In this document: positions 26,021 through 35,140 of the stretch, piece after piece
Layout of the letters: every line of letters starts with the position of its first letter
How positions within the stretch are numbered: position 1 is the stretch's first letter
Source: Bifidobacterium aemilianum
Lineage (GTDB): Bacteria; Actinomycetota; Actinomycetes; Actinomycetales; Bifidobacteriaceae
Length of the DNA: 64,000 nt
Reading direction: 5' to 3'
NCBI RefSeq assembly: GCF_003315635.1
Contig: NZ_PDCG01000003.1
Coordinates: 186,001-250,000, forward strand
Notes under the pieces: model-generated
The model's input: the letters and a program-made list of their open reading frames with translations, nothing else
Told to the model about the DNA's origin: nothing
Databases searched by the model: none
Made by a program: the position numbers and the translations under genes

Positions 26021-26183
26021 GCCGTCCCTCGCTGTCGTGTCTCTGGAGCTGCTCGCGCAGATCACACACCAGGGCCTGTGGCCGGCCCAGCATCGTGCTC
26101 AGCCAAAAGTCCTCACTCCCATCGGGGGCGGCCTGGGCCACCATCCTGCGCTGGGCAACGGTCAAACGGTGGCGGTCAATCAT
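26013..26183 (-). CDS. 56-residue hypothetical protein upstream of the replication-type gene
   Basis: It begins MIDRHRLTVAQRRMVAQAAP and continues with SEDFWLSTMLGRPQALV, a small soluble helical protein. The ATG at 26183 overlaps the end of the preceding membrane-protein gene (ATGATTGA). The stop overlaps the next gene start. The overlaps support translation. No family was recognised. Confidence 0.55.
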   Translation of the reverse strand: MIDRHRLTVAQRRMVAQAAPDGSEDFWLSTMLGRPQALVCDLREQLQRHDSEGRHE

Positions 26184-26490
26184 GATGATGGATCCTTTCA
26201 TCGCCTTGAGCGTCATGGTCTGTGCTTGTCCCTTGAGGACTGCCACGCCGGATCTCGAACGTCATAAAAACGCAGGTGGCGCCGGTGAGGACCAGGGCCG
26301 ACACGGTCCAGGCCATCAAGAGCGAGACCTCCAGGCCAAAGAGCCGCAATAGCCCACGCAGGCCGGCCCCCGCCAGCGAATACAGGCCCAAAGTGGTGAC
26401 GGGCACGGTGGCGAAATACACACGCCATACCCACAGGCCCACCGAAGGGTGGGATTCCAGCCAGTCGAACATGCTGTTCCTGTTTTTCAT
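26176..26490 (-). CDS. small membrane protein of the element
   Basis: 104 residues with two or three hydrophobic segments (around LWVWRVYFATVPVTTLGLYSL, LEVSLLMAWTVSALVLTGA). The ATG at 26490 overlaps the DUF2786 gene stop (ATGA), with GGAAGG nine bases upstream. The N-terminus faces the cytoplasm by charge. No family was recognised. Confidence 0.6.
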   Translation of the reverse strand: MKNRNSMFDWLESHPSVGLWVWRVYFATVPVTTLGLYSLAGAGLRGLLRLFGLEVSLLMAWTVSALVLTGATCVFMTFEIRRGSPQGTSTDHDAQGDERIHHHD

Positions 26491-27233
26491 CCGAGACATC
26501 CTTCCAGGTAATGGCCGCGGCCGCCATCGGTCTCCTTCAGTCCCAGACCGACCCGGCCGCCGGCCGCATAGCCGGCACGCATGGCGGCCTTGGACATAGG
26601 CATCCTGCGAGTCCTGAGCGGGGCGGAGAGGTGCAGGGACCCCATGTAGGCATCAAGCTGGCGGTCGCGCACCAGGACCAGGTCACGGCCGGACCCGGAG
26701 GGCTCCTCGATCAACTCACGGTCGAGATCCTGATACCGCTCATTTATCCGTTCGGCGAACGCCTTGTAGAAGCCGTTGCGGTATGCGGCGTTGGCCTTGC
26801 ACCTACGGTTCGAGGCCGCCGCCTTGCGCCATGCCATGGCCCGGTAGACCTCCATCGAGAGCCACACCATCCGTGACGTCTCGCAATCCTGCCTCGTGCC
26901 ACAGAAAGTGATGGCATCGTAGACCCGACGGCCATTGGTTGCCTTATGTGAGTAGGTGAATGTCCTGCACCGGTTGCCCTGACCCACTACTTCAGCCAAG
27001 ATGGTCTTGTACTGGTCGACCGGACCGCTGTCCAGGTCCACCCTCAGCATGACCATGGGATCGTTGCGCCGGTCCTGGGCATGCAACTGCCAGTCCATGA
27101 TGGCGTACTCGTTCTTCAGCTTCTGCGCCCGTGCGAAGGCCATGTCGGCCTCATTCTGGCTTGCCGCCGGATCCTCGGCGATGGCGAGCAGGCGATTGAT
27201 CTTCACCAGTATGCGATCTATCTCATCGCTCAT
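26487..27233 (-). CDS. DUF2786 domain protein
   Basis: 248 residues. The N-terminal 45 residues (ILVKINRLLAIAEDPAASQN, then EADMAFARAQKLKNEYAI) match DUF2786. The centre resembles the metallopeptidase-like DUF7168 region often attached to it in phage and element proteins. The C-terminus is basic and Gly-rich. It overlaps both neighbouring genes by a few bases, so it belongs to the leftward operon. Function is unknown. Confidence 0.75.
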   Translation of the reverse strand: MSDEIDRILVKINRLLAIAEDPAASQNEADMAFARAQKLKNEYAIMDWQLHAQDRRNDPMVMLRVDLDSGPVDQYKTILAEVVGQGNRCRTFTYSHKATNGRRVYDAITFCGTRQDCETSRMVWLSMEVYRAMAWRKAAASNRRCKANAAYRNGFYKAFAERINERYQDLDRELIEEPSGSGRDLVLVRDRQLDAYMGSLHLSAPLRTRRMPMSKAAMRAGYAAGGRVGLGLKETDGGRGHYLEGCLG

Positions 27234-27552
27234 GAGTTTCCTCCAGGGGTTCGAATCCAGCGAGGGATGGATGCTGCAGCCTTGCGATGTTGAGTTTCAC
27301 GTCCCCGTGCGTCTTGGTCACTACGCTGAATGCCAAAACCGCGGAGAGTGGGTCATCCACACCATGAAGGGCATCGTCCAACCGACTATCACATTGGGCG
27401 AGTAACACATCGGCACCAGTGCCCATGCCGGCCAGGAACGCCTGATAGCAGACCTCTTCCAACGTCATATCCCAGGTGGTAGAAGCCGATAGGGTAGAAG
27501 CGGCGTTGGTCGCCAGGCTATGTAGGGTACGGAGTCGGTCGAAGCTGGTCAT
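27223..27552 (-). CDS. hypothetical protein of the element
   Basis: 109 residues, mildly acidic and helical, no membrane segment. It overlaps the DUF2786 gene by 11 bp and the upstream membrane-protein gene by four (ATGA). No domain was recognised. The tight overlaps are the best support. Confidence 0.6.
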   Translation of the reverse strand: MTSFDRLRTLHSLATNAASTLSASTTWDMTLEEVCYQAFLAGMGTGADVLLAQCDSRLDDALHGVDDPLSAVLAFSVVTKTHGDVKLNIARLQHPSLAGFEPLEETHER

Positions 27553-27971
27553 CGTTGCCCTCCCACCTGGGTCGTACGGGATCCCAGAGAGGTCAGTGCT
27601 ACCGTGTGGCCGAGTTCGCTCTCCCGTGCCAAAGCCACGGCGTCACAACCATTTTTGTATGTCCATAGACCGGCGGTGGCCGAGGCTGACAGAACGGTGA
27701 TCACCAACACCAACAGAATTGCCGTTGGCTGAAAGAGTACGATGCCGATCAGTGAGATCAATAGGGGGATAGTGGCGGCGACGGTGGCGGTGAAGTAATG
27801 GTCGGCCTTGCCGTACCAGTAATCAGCCTCACTCTTCATGAGTGATCGGGGAACCGCGGCCGGATGCTCCGGCTCCGCTGTATTGCGCCCACGCACCTCT
27901 GCCGGGAATAGGTTATAGTTGGTTGCAGTCATCGAGGGAGACTTCGATGCGGACCTGTTGTAATCTGTCAT
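27549..27971 (-). CDS. two-helix membrane protein, first gene of the element operon
   Basis: 140 residues. A hydrophilic N-terminal 60 residues precedes a hairpin of two helices (VAATIPLLISLIGIVLF and AILLVLVITVLSASATAGLW). The topology resembles mobile-element proteins of the SLATT or DUF4231 kind, which may gate membranes, but I cannot assign it firmly. It heads the leftward run of overlapping genes. Confidence 0.6.
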   Translation of the reverse strand: MTDYNRSASKSPSMTATNYNLFPAEVRGRNTAEPEHPAAVPRSLMKSEADYWYGKADHYFTATVAATIPLLISLIGIVLFQPTAILLVLVITVLSASATAGLWTYKNGCDAVALARESELGHTVALTSLGSRTTQVGGQR

Positions 27972-27992
27972 TGCAATGACTCCTTAAACGGG

Positions 27993-28039
27993 GAATAGTG
28001 GATGTGTCGAAACCGCCAAGTATCAGACATCCACTATTC
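27993..28039. repeat. 13-bp inverted repeat upstream of the element operon
   Basis: GAATAGTGGATGT and its exact complement are separated by 21 bp, immediately upstream of the first gene of the leftward operon. Placement fits an operator or leader hairpin. Confidence 0.65.
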
Positions 28040-28053
28040 AATTGTTGTTGCAC

Positions 28054-28086
28054 AGCCGGTTCCTGGACTGCAATCCAGGGCCGGCT
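28054..28086. terminator. two-step hairpin after the leftward XRE gene
   Basis: AGCCGG and CCTGGA pair with TCCAGG and CCGGCT around a CTGCAA loop. TTTTC ends the structure on the + strand and an A-run precedes it on the - strand. It lies four bases past the end of the XRE gene and should separate it from the operon to the left. Confidence 0.65.
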
Positions 28087-28089
28087 TTT

Positions 28090-28317
28090 CTAAACCAAAA
28101 GTGGTGTGGTCGCCTCCTCCGCATTTTTGAGGCCCAAAACGAAATCGGAAGAAAGGCCATAAGTGTTATGAAGGAAGAGTAAGTCGCTCTGCTGCCACGG
28201 AACCAGACCGTTTATCTTCTTACTGACAGAAGAAGCGGATTGCCCCATGGCTGCGGCCAAGGCTCTATAGGAGATTCCCATATCCTTGAGCCAGGTTTTC
28301 ATAAGATGTCCAATCAA
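28090..28317 (-). CDS. XRE-family regulator, leftward member of a divergent pair
   Basis: 75 residues. A helix-turn-helix spans about 13-45 (ISYRALAAAMGQSASSVSKK, then INGLVPWQQSDLL). It faces the other XRE gene across 111 bp with palindromic sites. The pair looks like a phage-type switch that chooses between integration and excision or transfer. The small size suits a Cro-like protein. Confidence 0.75.
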   Translation of the reverse strand: MIGHLMKTWLKDMGISYRALAAAMGQSASSVSKKINGLVPWQQSDLLFLHNTYGLSSDFVLGLKNAEEATTPLLV

Positions 28318-28428
28318 TCAACTGATGTTCAATTACATTGAACACTATACTGTTGAATTTGCTTCAACGCAAATCGGTATAATATGATGGTGTTGAAATA
28401 ATAATATTTATGTTGAAATCGGGTGTGC
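28318..28428. promoter_or_regulatory. divergent promoter and operator region of the XRE switch
   Basis: AT-rich. Palindromes GTTCAAT-TAC-ATTGAAC (28327-28343) and GTTGAA-TTTGC-TTCAAC (28352-28368) flank ACTATA (28344-28349), which reads TATAGT on the - strand, a likely -10 for the leftward gene. TATAAT at 28378-28383 is a perfect -10 for the rightward gene. Its -35 would be TTGAAT at 28353-28358, inside the second palindrome. Further GTTGAA half-sites occur at 28392 and 28412. This is the layout expected for mutual repression. Confidence 0.75.
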
Positions 28429-28824
28429 ATGACTGCTACAGATATATCTCCACAAGTCGAATCAGACGTATCGCATGTTGAAGCGGTAATTTCCTTCAAT
28501 GTAAAAATACTGCTAGCTGCGAAGGGGTTGAATCAGGTCAACTTGGCTGATTACCTGGGATTGCAAAGATCGACGGTGTCGGTCAAACTGAGCGGGAAAA
28601 GCGCATGGTCTGTTCCCGATCTGGTGAGGGCTGCCAATTATCTAGGTACAACCCCAGAGAAGTTGATGGATGATTCCTTGATGCAGCAAATGACGCGGAC
28701 GCGCCCTGATCGTTCAGAGGCAAGAGGTACCTCGGCAGCTTTCGGTCCGAGGTACTTTCTTCCAGCCGGTGCCCCCCGTGGGATTCGAACCCACAACCCA
28801 CGACTTAAAAGGACGCTGCTCTAA
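28429..28824 (+). CDS. XRE-family regulator whose 3' end runs into the tRNA-Lys gene
   Basis: About 131 residues. A helix-turn-helix lies at 23-70 (FNVKILLAAKGLNQVNLADY, then LGLQRSTVSVKLSGK). The last residues (PRGIRTHNPRLKRTLL) are read antisense through the tRNA gene, so the stop is supplied by the attachment site and would change on excision. The ATG at 28429 is preferred to the GTG at 28423. No clear ribosome site is seen for either. Confidence 0.7.
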   Translation: MTATDISPQVESDVSHVEAVISFNVKILLAAKGLNQVNLADYLGLQRSTVSVKLSGKSAWSVPDLVRAANYLGTTPEKLMDDSLMQQMTRTRPDRSEARGTSAAFGPRYFLPAGAPRGIRTHNPRLKRTLL

Positions 28825-28842
28825 CCATTGAGCCAGAGGGGC
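28770..28842 (-). tRNA. tRNA-Lys (anticodon TTT), probable attachment site
   Basis: The acceptor stem GCCCCTC pairs with GGGGGGC. The D arm is GCTC/GAGC, the anticodon loop CTTTTAA and the T arm GTGGG-TTCGAAT-CCCAC. One T-T mismatch is present in the anticodon stem. CCA is not encoded. The 3' end faces the mobile element, the usual arrangement for tyrosine-integrase insertion. No second copy of the 3' end is seen in the window. Confidence 0.92.
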
Positions 28843-28947
28843 AACAGCAAGCCATTATACAACAGGCTTCGACCCATCGAAAGATGGTTCGGCGGTCAGC
28901 GTCTGTCCATGAAGTCGACCGCCTACAAACGGCGCGGGCAGACTGCC

Positions 28948-29220
28948 TTATCGGCTCAGCTCGCCAAGCTCAACAAGCTTCTGCTGGATGTCGGTGGCGG
29001 AGGGCTCAACCATGAAGGAACCGTCGCTGTAAAGAACCACTGGAATGTGCTGCTGGCCACTGATCTCCTGGGCCCGGGCGGACGCGCCCTCCTCGTGCTC
29101 GATGTCGTGCCAGTCGTAGCTGATGCCGAAACGCTTCAGGGCGGCCTTGGCGCGGGTGCAATCACCGCACCAATCCGCACCGTAGACCTGGACTGTGCTC
29201 TGCTCTGCTGCGTCTGCCAT
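28948..29220 (-). CDS. glutaredoxin-like (mycoredoxin/NrdH-type) protein
   Basis: 90 residues with the redox motif CGDC in GADWCGDCTRAKAAL, cis-proline at HIPVV and the C-terminal SATDIQQKL of the thioredoxin fold. It probably reduces disulphides with mycothiol or thioredoxin reductase as electron source. The central residues differ from the common CPYC or CGYC. The ATG at 29220 has AAAGGAAG upstream. First chromosomal gene beyond the tRNA. Confidence 0.85.
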   Translation of the reverse strand: MADAAEQSTVQVYGADWCGDCTRAKAALKRFGISYDWHDIEHEEGASARAQEISGQQHIPVVLYSDGSFMVEPSATDIQQKLVELGELSR

Positions 29221-29426
29221 CTGACTTCCTTTCGGTTGGTGGTCAGCCCTTCGAAGGCGAGACCCTGACGTCTTGGGTGACTGGCCTGGTGGCTGCAAGT
29301 GGGATGCTGAGTCAGGCAGGCCACCGAGCTGTCACCCTGGTAAAACATGAGGGATTGCTTGCTATTCCCAAGCTTAGCCCTTGGCGCAGTTGCCGCCTTG
29401 CTGCCGTGGGCCCCGGGACCGCAAGC

Positions 29427-30464
29427 TTAGTTGAAGCCTATGAAGCGTTCGGCAACCCCGTAGCCCCAACGGATGATGGCCCGTCCGATCGGCCCGTGTA
29501 GGTTGATGGCCCGGGAGGGTAGCTTGCGCCGGACGTCACGCGCGATTTGCGGCGACATGCGGTCCATGGACTTCCACAGTTCGGCCTTGGCCTGGTAGTT
29601 CTTCGGGTCTCGCGAGAGGATCAGAAAGACGCTGGTCACCACACTGTTGATGGAAAGGAAGTGGATCATGTAGCGGTAGAGCCCCTGGGGCACGGTTCCG
29701 CGCTCAGGGGTCGCCTCGGCCATGAGCCGGTTGACCTTCCGCAGCTGGTTGACCCGTCGGATCATCACGTCGGTCTGGACCGATTGCCCATCGCGCCCTA
29801 TGAAGTAGTGGTAGAGGGGCGTATCCAGGTACATGAGGGTCTTGACCCAGGGGAAGGGCTGGTAGGAGTAGATGAAATCCACATAGAAGGTGTGCTCGGG
29901 CAGTTCCAGCTTGGATTCGCGCAGCACATCCGTGCGGAAGATCAGCGTGTGCATGATCATGTACTGGGCTATGCCGAAGTGCCTGAGGTCGTCCCAGCCC
30001 AGCACTCGGTTGGGTTTCATGACATTGGCGAACCTGACCACATGCTTGCGGTGCTTGCCCACTTTGTCGTATACGTAATCAGTGACCAGCAGGTCCACCG
30101 GGCTGGGCCCTGACACCTGCCGTCTCATGACCTTCAGCACCCGTTCCAGCGAATCGGATCCGACCCAGTCGTCGGCGTCCACCACCTTGATATAGGTGCC
30201 CCTGGCCTCGGCCACGCCAGCATTGACGGCACCACCATGCCCTTTGTTGGTCTGGTGGATGACCCGGACAACGCCGGGCAGCCGCCGCTGGAGGGAATCC
30301 GCCAGGTCGGCCGTGCCGTCGGACGACCCATCATCGACGATGATGACCTCGATGTCATCGGTGCGCCGGGCGGCAACCAGGGAGTTTACACAGCGACCCA
30401 GGTAGAGCTCCATGTTGAAGGCCGGTACAACAAAGGTAAGGGTCTTACTTGTGTCCGCTTGCAT
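29427..30464 (-). CDS. family 2 glycosyltransferase
   Basis: 345 residues. The GT-A fold is clear: FVVPAFNMELYLGRCVNSL, VDDGSSDGT, and the metal-binding VVDADDW near residue 97. No membrane helix, so it acts at the cytoplasmic face. The C-terminal 200 residues resemble bacterial cell-wall or exopolysaccharide glycosyltransferases. GAGGAG lies six bases before the ATG. The sugar and acceptor cannot be read from sequence. Confidence 0.85.
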   Translation of the reverse strand: MQADTSKTLTFVVPAFNMELYLGRCVNSLVAARRTDDIEVIIVDDGSSDGTADLADSLQRRLPGVVRVIHQTNKGHGGAVNAGVAEARGTYIKVVDADDWVGSDSLERVLKVMRRQVSGPSPVDLLVTDYVYDKVGKHRKHVVRFANVMKPNRVLGWDDLRHFGIAQYMIMHTLIFRTDVLRESKLELPEHTFYVDFIYSYQPFPWVKTLMYLDTPLYHYFIGRDGQSVQTDVMIRRVNQLRKVNRLMAEATPERGTVPQGLYRYMIHFLSINSVVTSVFLILSRDPKNYQAKAELWKSMDRMSPQIARDVRRKLPSRAINLHGPIGRAIIRWGYGVAERFIGFN

Positions 30465-30681
30465 GGTCTCCTCATTGTTCGCTTATGGCATGCACACCGT
30501 CGACCCACCAGCCGGTCGGCCCGTCGGCCATGTCAGTGGCCGTCTGCCATTGACCCCTCAAGGTTACACTCACCGACCTTGGGGTGCAATGGTTCCGGTC
30601 GTCCCTTCCATTCTATGATTCCTTGCCGGCAGTTGCGCATGAAGTCGAAGGCGGCTCCTATTCTCCAGCCCGTGCCGCATC

Positions 30682-31428
30682 CTATGCCTGATCAGACCCG
30701 GCTTCTGACGTGCCTTCGGCATCGTATAGGTCGCTGGCTGCCGGCTGATTCTGCCCCTCGCCGGATTGGTCTTGTGCCGGCTTGCCTTTCAGGGCCTTGC
30801 GGGCCTTGGCTCCCTCATACCTCAGCGTCGGCTTGGCCTCCAATCTGGAGAGGCCGTACCAGGCCAGGTTGACGATGTGGGCCGCCAGCTGCTCCTTGCT
30901 GATCTTGCGGCGGTTTGCCCAATACTGGCCGGTGAAGACGGTCATGCCCACCAGCATCTGCGCGTAGTAGGGCACGCCCTTGGAGGGCATGTGGAGACGT
31001 TTGAAGGAGTCGTTGAGGATGGTCTCGACCCGGGAGCTCACATCGCCCAAGAGGGAACTGAAGGAACCGGCCGGGTCGGTGGAGGGGGAGTCCCGCACCA
31101 GCACCTGAAAACCGTCGGCGTTCTCCTCGATGTAGGTCAGGAGGGCCAGGGCCGTGCGTTCCACCAGCTGGCGGGGGTGGGCATCCAGGTCGGCCAGGGC
31201 CGAGGTCAAGGCGTTGTTCAAAGAGCGCATCTCCCGGTCGACCACGACGGCGTACAGCCCCTCCTTGCCGCCGAAATGCTCGTAGACTATGGGCTTGCTC
31301 ACCTTGGCGCTGGCCGCGATCTCCTCGACGGACACGGCCTCGAAGCCCTTGGAGGCGAAGAGCGAGCGCCCCACGTCCAGGAGCTGTTCGCGGCGTTGGA
31401 AGGAAGTCATTCTCGAAGCGTTTGCCAT
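30682..31428 (-). CDS. TetR-family transcription regulator
   Basis: 248 residues. The N-terminal HTH is typical: RREQLLDVGRSLFASKGFEA, VSVEEIAASAKVSKPIVYEH, then FGGKEGLY. The ligand-binding domain follows and a 40-residue hydrophilic tail ends the protein. It is divergent from ftsY, but regulation of ftsY is not implied. The ATG at 31428 is preferred. A longer start overlaps the ftsY promoter and lacks a ribosome site. Confidence 0.88.
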   Translation of the reverse strand: MANASRMTSFQRREQLLDVGRSLFASKGFEAVSVEEIAASAKVSKPIVYEHFGGKEGLYAVVVDREMRSLNNALTSALADLDAHPRQLVERTALALLTYIEENADGFQVLVRDSPSTDPAGSFSSLLGDVSSRVETILNDSFKRLHMPSKGVPYYAQMLVGMTVFTGQYWANRRKISKEQLAAHIVNLAWYGLSRLEAKPTLRYEGAKARKALKGKPAQDQSGEGQNQPAASDLYDAEGTSEAGSDQA

Positions 31429-31538
31429 GGCTCCAGTCTCCCACGGGCGCGGGATGATGGCCGGCAATCGGCCTGGCTGGAGTCGTGTCGACCAGCTGCG
31501 CCGGAAGCTGCAGGGCCCTGTCTGTCCCTTGAAAACCA

Positions 31539-31544
31539 TAGTCT
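31539..31544 (+). promoter_or_regulatory. putative -10 box of leaderless ftsY
   Basis: TAGTCT ends six bases before the ftsY ATG and no Shine-Dalgarno sequence is present, so transcription may begin at the start codon. Confidence 0.45.
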
Positions 31545-31550
31545 GTAGCT

Positions 31551-32741
31551 ATGAACACCAATGTGATAATTGCGCTGATTGTCGTGGCTGTCGTCGTTCT
31601 GGCGGCCCTTATCGGCGGTCTGGTCGCCCTGCGTGCCCGCAATAAGCGCTCGCAGGCCGGCTATAATGCCTCCATTGCCGCGAATGCTCCGACCGCGTCC
31701 TCCGACCAGCAGTCCGGCGACCAGTCAACAGAGGAAGGGTCGGCCAGCCCACGTGGCCCGACCGGCATGGCAACCCAACCCAGTGAATCCGTGGCCCCGG
31801 CCTTCGAGACCCCGGAATCGGCGACCTCGCGCATGGCCCGGCTCAAGGCCAAGCTCAGCAAGAGCGCCAACCCCTTCGGCAAGGCCCTCTTCAACATTCT
31901 CGCCAAGGACCAGATTGGCGAATCCGACTGGGAGGATGTGGAGGATACGCTCTTACTGGCCGACGTGGGTGCCGAGGCCAGCGCCCAGCTGGTTGACAAG
32001 CTCCGCAAGGACGCCCGCATCACCGGCACCTCCGATCCGGTCCAGGTCCGCCAGGCCCTGCGCTCCGAGCTGCTGAATCTGGTCGGCACCGACATGGACC
32101 GGCGGCTGGAGGCCAGCAAGCCAGACGCCAGCAAGCCTGGGGTCATCATCATGGTGGGGGTCAATGGCACCGGCAAGACCACCACCGCCGGCAAACTGGC
32201 CCGGCTCTTCGTCTCCGAGGATAAGACAGTGGTCATGGCCGCCGCCGACACCTTCCGCGCCGCAGCCGCCGACCAGCTGGAGACCTGGGGGGCCAAGGTC
32301 AACGTGCCCGTCGTCCGGTCCGATAAAGACGGGGCGGACCCGGCCGCTGTGGCCTTTGAGGGTGCCGAACGGGCCCAGGCCGACCAGGCTGATGTACTCA
32401 TCGTAGACACGGCCGGCCGTCTGCAGAACAAGGCCAATCTGATGGATGAGCTGGGCAAGATCCGGCGGGTGACCGAGAAGATTCTGCCCGTGGACGAGGT
32501 GCTGCTGGTCCTGGACGCCACCACCGGGCAGAATGGCATGGCCCAGGCCAAGGTCTTCGCCGAGGCCATCGGCATCACCGGCGTGGTCCTGACCAAGCTG
32601 GACGGTTCGGCCAAGGGTGGCATCATCATCTGCGTACAAAGGGAACTGGGCGTGCCCGTCAAGCTGGTCGGCTTGGGAGAAGGACCCGACGACCTGGCCC
32701 CCTTCGAGCCCGAAGGGTTCGTCGACGGGATCCTTGCCTGA
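31551..32741 (+). CDS. ftsY: signal recognition particle receptor FtsY
   Basis: 396 residues. An N-terminal helix (residues 4-27, VIIALIVVAVVVLAALIGGL) anchors the protein, as is usual in actinobacterial FtsY. An acidic linker precedes the NG domain. GTPase motifs are GVNGTGKTTTAGKLA, DTFRAAAADQLE, DTAGRLQNK and TKLDGSAKGG. It docks the ribosome-SRP complex at the membrane for co-translational insertion. The sequence is complete, ending in PFEPEGFVDGIL. No neighbouring ffh is present. Confidence 0.97.
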   Translation: MNTNVIIALIVVAVVVLAALIGGLVALRARNKRSQAGYNASIAANAPTASSDQQSGDQSTEEGSASPRGPTGMATQPSESVAPAFETPESATSRMARLKAKLSKSANPFGKALFNILAKDQIGESDWEDVEDTLLLADVGAEASAQLVDKLRKDARITGTSDPVQVRQALRSELLNLVGTDMDRRLEASKPDASKPGVIIMVGVNGTGKTTTAGKLARLFVSEDKTVVMAAADTFRAAAADQLETWGAKVNVPVVRSDKDGADPAAVAFEGAERAQADQADVLIVDTAGRLQNKANLMDELGKIRRVTEKILPVDEVLLVLDATTGQNGMAQAKVFAEAIGITGVVLTKLDGSAKGGIIICVQRELGVPVKLVGLGEGPDDLAPFEPEGFVDGILA

Positions 32742-33203
32742 GCGCCATGGTTGCGTGACCGGACGTGACCTGGCCCGGCGGGGCGCAAGGAGGCTTGATG
32801 GGGCTGCCTGTGCCTGACCATGCTCAGCCTCGCCTGGCTGGGCCTGCCCCAGTCCAGCGCGGCATGGTCGGGCGATGTGCTCTTGGCCGATCCGCTGGCT
32901 GGGGCCCTGATAAGGCTCGCTTTGGGCGTGATGCCCCTACCTCCCGCTAGGCTGTCTAGGTATTTCACGGAAGTGACAGGCGATATTGTAGCTACAGCAG
33001 TATTGTTCCCTAGTGCATGAGTGATAGATAGGAATGATGTTCCATAATTAGAAGGAACACAGGTTTAGATCGGGTGACCAGGCATGTGGCCTGACCCCTT
33101 GGGCTGGTGGTTCGGCCAAGGGTGGCCACCGATCGGGGCCGCGGGTGGCGAGATTGGTCTGGCGCCCAGCGCGCGCTCGCCAGTTGGTGAAAGGTGATGT
33201 GGA
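32742..33203. other. 462-bp intergenic region before amtB
   Basis: No convincing gene. The right half (about 32990-33060) is AT-rich relative to its surroundings and probably holds the amtB promoter. A GATAGATAG segment followed by GGAATGATGTTCC could be a regulator site. I could not match it with confidence to an AmtR or GlnR consensus. Confidence 0.5.
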
Positions 33204-35044
<1,841 letters not shown>

Positions 35045-35059
35045 GTGTCTTGAGGGTTT

Positions 35060-35102
35060 CGAAGGGCTGCAAGCCAGGTAAATTGTCGCTTGTGGCCCTT
35101 CG
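35060..35102. terminator. bidirectional hairpin between glnK and the MATE gene
   Basis: CGAAGGGC and GCAAGC pair with GCTTGT and GCCCTTCG, with one unpaired base on each side and a 13-base loop. It lies between convergent genes. No long U-tract. Confidence 0.6.
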
Positions 35103-35140
35103 TGCGTACTGCGGTCCTATTGCTGCAGCATCCAGCATGA

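Noticed and set aside
1..28842. Prophage
   Set aside because: No capsid, portal, terminase or tail genes. Relaxase, VirD4, VirB4 and TrbL-like genes define a conjugative element.
31661..32968. 435-codon leftward ORF antisense to ftsY
   Set aside because: Ser/Pro/Ala-rich mirror of a highly conserved gene, with no motif and no ribosome site.
32742..33203. AmtR or GlnR operator before amtB
   Set aside because: Short GATAG and GGAA-TTCC elements are present, but the match to either consensus is too weak to annotate.
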